Source of the DNA: an uncultured Eubacteriales bacterium
Lineage (GTDB): Bacteria > Bacillota > Clostridia > Christensenellales > Aristaeellaceae
DNA length: 43,807 nt
NCBI GenBank assembly: GCA_900315585.1
Contig: OMZP01000017.1
Location: 1-43,807 of the forward strand
Direction: 5' to 3'
Shown here in pieces: positions 33,311-38,738 of the stretch (positions are counted from its first letter, which is position 1; every line of letters begins with the position of its first letter). The notes under the pieces are model-generated. The model did no database searches and was not told the DNA's origin. It saw only the letters and a list, made by a program, of their open reading frames with translations. The position numbers and the translations under genes are program-made.

Positions 33311-35206
33311 TCACACCTTCTCCGCCTTCAACCGCTCGATCTCCTCCTCGGCCTCCCTGGGCGTCAGCCCCTGACCGTACTTGGCTTCCGTCAGGAACCG
33401 ATACCGGCTCAAAAGCCCCGCCTCCACCAGCTTCACGCCCTCGGCGATGCTGGTCTGCCGATCCTGGGTCACGCCGTCGTCGAAGACGGTCTGCACCTCA
33501 TACCCTCCGGCGGCCAGGCTCTCCACCGACTGCCCCTGCCAGCTCAGCCCGTACAGGATCGCCACGTCGATGATGTTCCTCGCCAGGTGCTCCAGCGCCG
33601 GCGCCAGCTGGTTCTGCACGGTGCGGATGGTCTTGAAGGTCTTGCTGTTCTCGCTCACCACCTCGGTGGCGGTCTTGAGCCCGCCGCGGCTGTCAAAGCT
33701 GAACGTGCCCGCCGAGAACCCCAACTGCAAACACAGAATAGAAAGGAAGGCATTCAGCGCCGCCACGTGCTCCTCCACCCGCAGCTCCACGCTGTTGTCC
33801 TGGATGCGCAGCTCCCCGGCGTCGTCGGTGGCCAGCGCCTCGTACACCCGGTCGCCGGGGTCAAAATAGCGCCGCATCTCGCCGGTTGAGGGATCGGCCA
33901 CCGTCCGCACGCACCGCGCCGGCACGATGATCCGCTTCTTCCCCAGCTCGAACTCCTGCACGAAACTGTCGTAGCAGATGTCCAGCGCCCGCAGCGTCTC
34001 CAGCGCGTTGGCGTAGATGCTCACGCCCAGCGGGCTGTCGTCGTCCAGGTTGTTGGCGATGGGCGTGTGCCAGTAGGTGAACAGGCTGTCCCCCACCCGC
34101 GCCTCGGTGTGCGCGTCCAGCTCGGGGTACACCGCCTCCAGCGGATACCGCATCCCCAGGATGTCCTGCCCGGTCGCGCCGCGCCGGCCCTCGCTGCGAT
34201 ACACCTCGTTGTCCACGCAGTAGCTCTCGCCGTTTCGCCGGTGCCACTCCAGCCTCGTGAAGTACTTCCCGTCCCTCGCCTCGCGGGAGATGAACACGGC
34301 CTCCTTCACCCGGGCATTGTCCCAGGCCGTCGGCACGAACTGGTCCGCCATGCAGTACCCGATCCGCACCCTGCCGACCTCCCCAGCCTTCCCCTTCAGG
34401 GGAAGGTGGCAGCCCGCAGGGCTGACGGAAGAGGTCGCCTCCCCGTCCCCTTGCCTCGCCCCCGTGAGGGGGAGAGGTGCCCGCAGGGCGGAGAGGGGGC
34501 TCTCCGTCTCCCCAGCCTTCCCCTTGAGGGGAAGGTGCTCCGTCATCGCCGGATGAGGTGTCCCAAAAGCCTTCCCCCCTGGGGAAGGTGGCCCGAAGGG
34601 CCGGATGAGGTCCCCGTTCCCCGTCCCCCCAGCCTTCCCCTTCAGGGGAAGGTGTCGCGGCGCAGCCGCGACGGAAGAGGTCGTCTCCCCTTCCCCTTCT
34701 CCCGTCGGCGAAACGCCATTGTCGACAGCCGATTCCACCGGCTCCACCCACACCTTCATCGCCGCGCCGCCCAGCGCCAGCCCCTGCTCGACCAGCTGCT
34801 GCATCTTCTCGTTGAAGGCGTTCTCCCTCAACACCTGGTGCACGAACTCGTTCAGCGGGTCGCCCACTCCGGCCGCGGCGCCCTTCATGCTCACCCGGAT
34901 GTCGCACTGTTCGCCCCACACCAGCCCCGCCAGCTCCGCGGACACGGCCTTGGCCGCGTTCAACCGATACAGCTGCCGCATGGCCTTGGGGTTAGCGATG
35001 GTCGGCGCGGGCACCATGTGCCAGGGGGCATAGCTGCCCCGATACAGCGCCTTCCACACGAAGATGCCCTCATCATAGAACTGCCGGTACGCCGGCACGC
35101 CCCCGACCTCGAAGATGTCCCTGAACTCCCGGGCCAGGCCCGTCTCCGCGCCCGCCTTCTGCATAAGGTTCCGCCCCCTCTTTCTCAATCGCTCAAAAAG
35201 CTTCAT
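33311..35206 (-). CDS. Phage portal protein (SPP1 gp6-like) with in-frame repeat insertion
   Basis: The 631-residue protein forms the twelve-fold ring through which DNA enters the head. Family parts include MYHMVPAP-like AYAPWHMVPAPTIANPK in its own form, LNAAKAVSAELAGLVWGE, RIGYCMADQFVPTAWDN, REARDGKYFTRLEWHR and SILCLQLGFSAGTFSFD. Residues about 175-274 are not portal-like: they are the translation of five repeat elements (34387-34682), giving LPLKGKAG motifs three times. The frame stays open across them. Without the insert the length would be near the usual 500-530. GGAGG stands before ATG 35206. Whether the insert is kept as a loop in the protein is unknown. Confidence 0.85.
   Translation of the reverse strand: MKLFERLRKRGRNLMQKAGAETGLAREFRDIFEVGGVPAYRQFYDEGIFVWKALYRGSYAPWHMVPAPTIANPKAMRQLYRLNAAKAVSAELAGLVWGEQCDIRVSMKGAAAGVGDPLNEFVHQVLRENAFNEKMQQLVEQGLALGGAAMKVWVEPVESAVDNGVSPTGEGEGETTSSVAAAPRHLPLKGKAGGTGNGDLIRPFGPPSPGGKAFGTPHPAMTEHLPLKGKAGETESPLSALRAPLPLTGARQGDGEATSSVSPAGCHLPLKGKAGEVGRVRIGYCMADQFVPTAWDNARVKEAVFISREARDGKYFTRLEWHRRNGESYCVDNEVYRSEGRRGATGQDILGMRYPLEAVYPELDAHTEARVGDSLFTYWHTPIANNLDDDSPLGVSIYANALETLRALDICYDSFVQEFELGKKRIIVPARCVRTVADPSTGEMRRYFDPGDRVYEALATDDAGELRIQDNSVELRVEEHVAALNAFLSILCLQLGFSAGTFSFDSRGGLKTATEVVSENSKTFKTIRTVQNQLAPALEHLARNIIDVAILYGLSWQGQSVESLAAGGYEVQTVFDDGVTQDRQTSIAEGVKLVEAGLLSRYRFLTEAKYGQGLTPREAEEEIERLKAEKV
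34387..34682 (+). repeat. Five repeat elements (A-C-A-A-A) inside the portal gene
   Basis: A (34387-34437), C (34454-34502), A (34516-34560), A (34570-34612) and A (34633-34682), all in plus orientation, antisense to the gene. On the coding strand they are read through in more than one frame (LPLKGKAG from three A copies, a different frame in the copy 34570-34612) with no stop codon. Confidence 0.9.
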
Positions 35207-35223
35207 TTCAATCGCCTCCCAAA

Positions 35224-35366
35224 GCCTCCCCATTCAGGGCCGGAAGAGGCCCTCGCCGTCCCCCCCAGCCTTCCCCTTCAGGGGAAGGTGTCGCGGCGCA
35301 GCCGTGACGGAAGAGGTCGTTCCCCCCGTCCCCCAGCCAACCCCGCAATGCCGGATGAAATCGCCT
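35224..35366 (+). repeat. Family A repeat and two remnants between terminase and portal genes
   Basis: One full A copy (35269-35319, stem CGCGGC-GCA-GCCGTG) lies between two deleted copies (35224-35251 and about 35336-35366) that keep only the outer ends. They fill the gap of 170 bases. Confidence 0.8.
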
Positions 35367-35376
35367 CTCCATCCCC

Positions 35377-36684
35377 TCACACCAAATACGCGATCTCCCG
35401 CTCCAGCGCATACTCCATGGCGTCCAAACTGTCGATGTTCGTCGTCCCGTCGTCCAGCCGCACGTCCTGGGTCACCTTGCCCCGGTCCCACACCGCGTTC
35501 ATCAGCGCGTCGATGGTGTTCCGGCAGCCCCGCATCACGAAGAACCGCCCTTCGCCCATCAGCAAACACACGGCCCGGATCCGGTCGTTGATGGGCTTCT
35601 TCAGCGCCGAGCCGATGTTCACCGGCAGCCGCGCCGCCGCGGCCGCCGCCCGCAGCCCGTTGATCAGCGTCTGCTCCGCGCTGTCACACCAGGCGTCCGT
35701 CACCAGCCACCTTGCCTGGCACCGCTTCACAAAGTCCACGAAGTCCGCCGCCAGCGCGCTGGGCGTCAGGGCGTCCCCCTGCCGGTACTCGTCCAGCACC
35801 ACCACCGCGCCGTGCCCGGTGAACCCCAGGCAGCAGAAGGCGTGGGCGGAGGTCCCGCCGCCGAAGTCCACGCCGATGGCCGCGCTTCGGATGCCCCCGC
35901 CGGGCAGCTCGTCCACCACGAACCGCTCCGGCGCGTCGGCGAACTGCCGGTAGATCAGCCCCTCCGCCGCAGCTCGCTCGCCCAGGATGTCCCGCCGGTA
36001 CCACACCGAGTTCACGTCGTACCGGCTCTCGATCTCCGCCATCCGCTCCGGCGTGATCGTCGCGTTGTCCCGGATGGTGAAGTGCTCGTACAGGTAGCCG
36101 CCCGCCAGCCCGTCCTCCCGATACTTGTCGATGTAATCCCGATAGATCGGCGCCCCAGGCCCGCAGGGGTTCAAGTCCCACAGCGTGAAGGGCTGCCGCG
36201 CCGCAATCTGCCGCCCCGCCGCCACCTTCACGAAGCTGGTCCGGCTGTCGGGGCAGTCGTAGTGCTCGTTGATCTCCGTGGCGATCCACAGCCCGTAGCT
36301 GTTGCCCAGGATGCGCCGGTAGCTGTCCGAGCGCCCGCCCCCGGCGAACACCACGATCTTCTCCCCGGTCCGCGTCTGCACGAACAGCGCCTCGTTGTCC
36401 CGGTACCGGCCCCACCGGCAGCGCCCCCGGAACAGATTCTCCAGCCCGAAGCCGTTGCACACGCCGATGTTCAGCTTGGCATTGGCGATGGTCGCGCCGC
36501 TGGCCAGGTGAAACCGATCCGGCGTCCGCTCCAGGTACGCCGCCGCGATGATGCAGTGGTCGATGGTCTTGCCGCTTCGGATCGCCCCCTCCGCCACGCA
36601 CATCCGGTGCTTCAGTGCCCCGCGGATGTACCGCCGGTGCTTCTCCGAGAACGTCCCCCACGGAATCGTCGCCGTCCTTGTCAT
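35377..36684 (-). CDS. Terminase large subunit (PBSX/Terminase_3-6 type)
   Basis: The 435-residue motor protein packages DNA into heads. The ATPase domain has Walker A GAIRSGKT at residues 33-40 and a Walker B-like GLWIATEINEH. The nuclease domain has IGVDFGGG (first catalytic Asp), a middle acidic DAWCDSAEQ and a final DSLDAMEYALE. All expected acidic residues appear present, so it looks functional. GGAGGCAAG precedes the ATG. It is preceded by a large repeat cluster and followed by the portal gene. Confidence 0.93.
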   Translation of the reverse strand: MTRTATIPWGTFSEKHRRYIRGALKHRMCVAEGAIRSGKTIDHCIIAAAYLERTPDRFHLASGATIANAKLNIGVCNGFGLENLFRGRCRWGRYRDNEALFVQTRTGEKIVVFAGGGRSDSYRRILGNSYGLWIATEINEHYDCPDSRTSFVKVAAGRQIAARQPFTLWDLNPCGPGAPIYRDYIDKYREDGLAGGYLYEHFTIRDNATITPERMAEIESRYDVNSVWYRRDILGERAAAEGLIYRQFADAPERFVVDELPGGGIRSAAIGVDFGGGTSAHAFCCLGFTGHGAVVVLDEYRQGDALTPSALAADFVDFVKRCQARWLVTDAWCDSAEQTLINGLRAAAAAARLPVNIGSALKKPINDRIRAVCLLMGEGRFFVMRGCRNTIDALMNAVWDRGKVTQDVRLDDGTTNIDSLDAMEYALEREIAYLV

Positions 36685-36709
36685 CTTGCCTCCAAAACCC
36701 TCTCCCCAG

Positions 36710-37040
36710 CCTTCCCCTTCAGGAAAAGCTGCTCCGCAGGGGGGCGGAAGAGGTCGTTCTCTGTCTCCCCCAAAAGCCTCCCCCTTCAGGAAAAGCTGCC
36801 CAGCAGGCCAGACGGAAGAGGTCCTCGTCCCCGTCCCTCCTCTGTAGGGGCGGCGTTGCGCCGCCCGCCCCAGCCTTCCCCTTCAGGAAAAGCTGCCCCG
36901 CAGGGGGCGGAAGAGGTCGTTCTCTGTCTCCCCAGCCTTCCCCTTCAGGGGAAGGTGGCTGGCCGAAGGCCAGACGGAAGAGGTCGTCCTCCGTCCCCTT
37001 CCCCTCAGGACAAGGCGCCCCGCAGCCGCGACGGACGCGC
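36710..37040 (+). repeat. Repeat cluster between terminase subunit genes
   Basis: Three copies of an A variant whose first hairpin is broken (CCTTCCCCttcaggAAAAG; 36710-36756, 36777-36823, 36874-36919), one D (36843-36869), one normal A (36936-36986, stem GGCTGGCC-GAA-GGCCAG) and a degenerate copy (about 36998-37040). They explain the whole 366-base gap. The broken variant occurs only here, so it probably multiplied locally. Confidence 0.88.
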
Positions 37041-37050
37041 TCCCCATCCC

Positions 37051-37323
37051 TTACTCCCGCAGCAGCTCCTCCAGCGGCGACAGATCCTCCACGTCCCCGC
37101 CGTCCTCCGGCCCGTCCCCGGCCAGATCCCGATATGCCGCGGTCAGATCCCTCAGCTTAAACAGCGTCGTCGCGCCGTCGTCCTGCGCCTTCACTTCCGT
37201 CACCGCCCCGTCCGGGATCGCGTCGGCCACCTTCTCCAGCCGCATCAGCAGCTTCTTCCTCAAACGCGCGGCGATCCGGGCGTTCCCCTTCAGCCCGCCG
37301 CCGCGCCTTCCGCTTCCGCCCAT
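37051..37323 (-). CDS. Short terminase small subunit-like protein
   Basis: This 90-residue protein (MGGSGRRGGGLKGNARIAAR) resembles the C-terminal half of terminase small subunits: a basic Gly-rich start, RLRKKLLMRLEKVADAIP, a beta turn, then FKLRDLTAAYRDLAGD and an acidic end. Typical subunits are about 150-170 residues and begin with a helix-turn-helix that recognises the packaging site; no room exists for one here, since the upstream gene ends about 20 bases before the ATG. AAAGGGGAAG precedes the start. Loss of that domain would favour non-specific packaging. Confidence 0.7.
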   Translation of the reverse strand: MGGSGRRGGGLKGNARIAARLRKKLLMRLEKVADAIPDGAVTEVKAQDDGATTLFKLRDLTAAYRDLAGDGPEDGGDVEDLSPLEELLRE

Positions 37324-37342
37324 GCGCTTCCCCTTTCATTCA

Positions 37343-37699
37343 TCACTGCGGCATCCGCACCGCCCGCAGCGCCCGCCGGTGCAGCCGCCAGACCCAGTCC
37401 TCGGACACATACATCCGCCTCGCGATCCGCTGCCAGCTCCAGCCGTTCAGATACCGGTACTTCAACAGATCCCGGTATTCCCCGTCCTCCACCGCGTCGA
37501 TGGCCCGCTCGATCTCCCGCGCCTTCTCCGTATACTCGGCGACCCGCGCGTCCAGCTCCCTGGCCATGGCCAGCATCCGCCGCCGCCCGTCCTCGCCGCA
37601 GCTCCATCCCATCTCCCGATATCGCCTCTGCCGGTCCGTCAGCGCCTCGATCCGCCGCTGCAGGCGCAGCGCCTGGCTCAAATACTCCTTCGCCGTCAC
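37343..37699 (-). CDS. Phage late-gene regulator, sigma region 4-like (ArpU/RinA type)
   Basis: The 118-residue protein starts with GTG (M-TAKEYLSQALRLQRRIEAL), preceded by AGAGGA. A helical first part is followed by a C-terminal helix-turn-helix, KYRYLNGWSWQRIARRMYVSEDWVWRLHRRALRAV in pieces, which resembles sigma-70 region 4 and the ArpU/DUF1492 late regulators of Bacillota phages. It is the first gene of the structural operon and stands next to the terminase. It may activate late transcription. Upstream lies a 20-bp site shared in inverted orientation with the promoter of the divergent XRE regulator. Confidence 0.78.
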   Translation of the reverse strand: MTAKEYLSQALRLQRRIEALTDRQRRYREMGWSCGEDGRRRMLAMARELDARVAEYTEKAREIERAIDAVEDGEYRDLLKYRYLNGWSWQRIARRMYVSEDWVWRLHRRALRAVRMPQ

Positions 37700-37727
37700 G
37701 CCGCTGTTCCTCTCATACTCAACACAA

Positions 37728-37818
37728 ATTGTCCAATAGTCTGAACAATCACACTATATGGCGCTCCCCCTCCAATTTCACGTCTCCCCTTGACAAAATG
37801 TTTAGACTATTGTACAAT
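37728..37818. promoter_or_regulatory. Divergent control region with two matching 20-bp sites
   Basis: attgtccaatagtctgaaca (37728-37747) and tgtttagactattgtacaat (37799-37818) are inverted copies with 18 of 20 identities. The right copy covers the spacer and -10 of the XRE gene promoter. The left copy lies at the corresponding place for the minus-strand operon, whose -10 would be GACAAT with a poor -35. The right site contains the palindrome ATTGTACAAT. They are likely operators for the XRE protein. Confidence 0.75.
37790..37818 (+). promoter_or_regulatory. Promoter of the XRE regulator gene
   Basis: A perfect TTGACA (37790-37795), a 17-base spacer and TACAAT (37813-37818) end 32 bases before the ATG. 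The putative operator overlaps the spacer and -10, so self-repression is likely. Confidence 0.88.
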
Positions 37819-37850
37819 TCGACCATCAATCATCGACAGGAGGACGCTCC

Positions 37851-38381
37851 ATGCTCATTCCCAATCTCTCCGTGCTGCTGGCCGAGCGCCGGCTCACCCT
37901 CTCCAAAGTCTCCGAGGACACCCGCATCTCCCGCACCACCCTCACCGCCCTCACCGCCGGACACGCAAAGGGCGTCCAGTTCGACACGCTGAACACCCTC
38001 TGCCAATACCTGAACGTCGCCCCCGGCGATCTCTTCCTCTATCGCCCCTTCGACCTCACCGCCGCTTCCACCGGCCTCCCCGGCCATTCCGCCGTCACCT
38101 TCGCCCTCCGCCGCGCCGGCCGCCCGGAGGAGACCCATGCCCTCGTCTGCGACGCCGAATACCTCTTCTCCGACGCCCACACCCTGGACACCCTCCGCGT
38201 CCGCCTCACCTCCCCGAAGGACGATCCCCGCGCCACCGACTTCCTCGCCCTCCTTCAATCCCTCCCCACCCCCGCCCTCACCGCGCTGGAGTTTGACATC
38301 CTCCGCGCCTTCGACGCCCACATTGATCCCGCCCTCGCCCCCCGCGACTACACCCCCGACCTCCTCTGGCCCTGGCAATAA
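37851..38381 (+). CDS. XRE-family regulator of the phage-like element
   Basis: The 176-residue protein has an N-terminal helix-turn-helix of Cro/C1 type: LLAERRLTLSKVSEDTRISR, TTLTALTAGHAKGVQFDTL, and LNVAPGDLFLY. The other 110 residues have no peptidase or catalytic pattern that I recognise (no Ala-Gly cleavage site with a Ser-Lys pair is evident), so direct RecA-driven self-cleavage is not supported. It is divergent from the structural operon and shares matched 20-bp sites with it. AGGAGG precedes the ATG. Codons are strongly C-ending (CTC, GCC, ACC, CCC). Confidence 0.85.
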   Translation: MLIPNLSVLLAERRLTLSKVSEDTRISRTTLTALTAGHAKGVQFDTLNTLCQYLNVAPGDLFLYRPFDLTAASTGLPGHSAVTFALRRAGRPEETHALVCDAEYLFSDAHTLDTLRVRLTSPKDDPRATDFLALLQSLPTPALTALEFDILRAFDAHIDPALAPRDYTPDLLWPWQ

Positions 38382-38390
38382 CCCCTCCCC

Positions 38391-38614
38391 AGCCTTCCCA
38401 TTTGTAAGCGCCGCGTTTCTCCCGCTTTCCAGCCTCCCCAGAAGCCTTCCCCTTTAGGGGAAGGTGCCTGCGCAGCAGGCGGAAGAGGTCGTCTCCCTCC
38501 CCTTTCCTGCGTTTCTCCCTCCCCCTTCCCCCCTTTTTGCAGCGCCGGATGAAGTCGTCTCACCCCTCGCCTCCCCTTCAAAGGGGAGGTGGCGCGTCAG
38601 CGCCGGAGGGGTTG
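38391..38614 (+). repeat. Repeat cluster A-B with remnants after the XRE gene
   Basis: Full A (38445-38490, stem GCCTGC-GCA-GCAGGC) and B (38570-38614, GGCGC-GTCA-GCGCC), plus fragments of A at about 38391-38405 and 38536-38557. The promoter of the ATPase gene begins 15 bases after the B copy. Confidence 0.8.
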
Positions 38615-38628
38615 CCTCCCCCCACCTA

Positions 38629-38658
38629 TTGACAACCCCCTCCCCTTAATGCTACAAT
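38629..38658 (+). promoter_or_regulatory. Promoter of the ATPase gene
   Basis: TTGACA (38629-38634), an 18-base C-rich spacer and TACAAT (38653-38658) lie 80 bases before the start codon. Confidence 0.8.
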
Positions 38659-38738
38659 TAACATGAAGGTAATGTTTCCTCAAACACCCCCATAAACGAA
38701 AAAAGCCTGACCCCCACCGACCCAATGGAGGATCAAAC

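Larger units (their letters stand above)
21664..38381. mobile_element. Phage-like head-tail element with its own regulator (degenerate or domesticated prophage)
   Basis: Fifteen minus-strand genes in standard late-gene order run from a late regulator and terminase (right) to tail fibre (left). A divergent XRE regulator stands at the right end. All frames are open. I see no integrase, excisionase, replication, holin or endolysin gene, and no att repeat at the ends. Palindromic repeats that are also found among non-phage genes fill most gaps between head genes. The left end touches the recA promoter. The candidates are a decayed prophage or a domesticated particle (PBSX- or gene-transfer-agent-like). 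Confidence 0.8.

Noticed and set aside
21664..38381. Attachment sites at the ends of the phage-like element
   Set aside because: I compared the recA-side junction with the region after the XRE gene and saw no shared direct repeat apart from the dispersed repeat families.
37851..38381. LexA/CI-like self-cleaving repressor
   Set aside because: The C-terminal part shows no Ala-Gly cleavage site or Ser/Lys dyad pattern that I can recognise, so direct SOS cleavage is not claimed.
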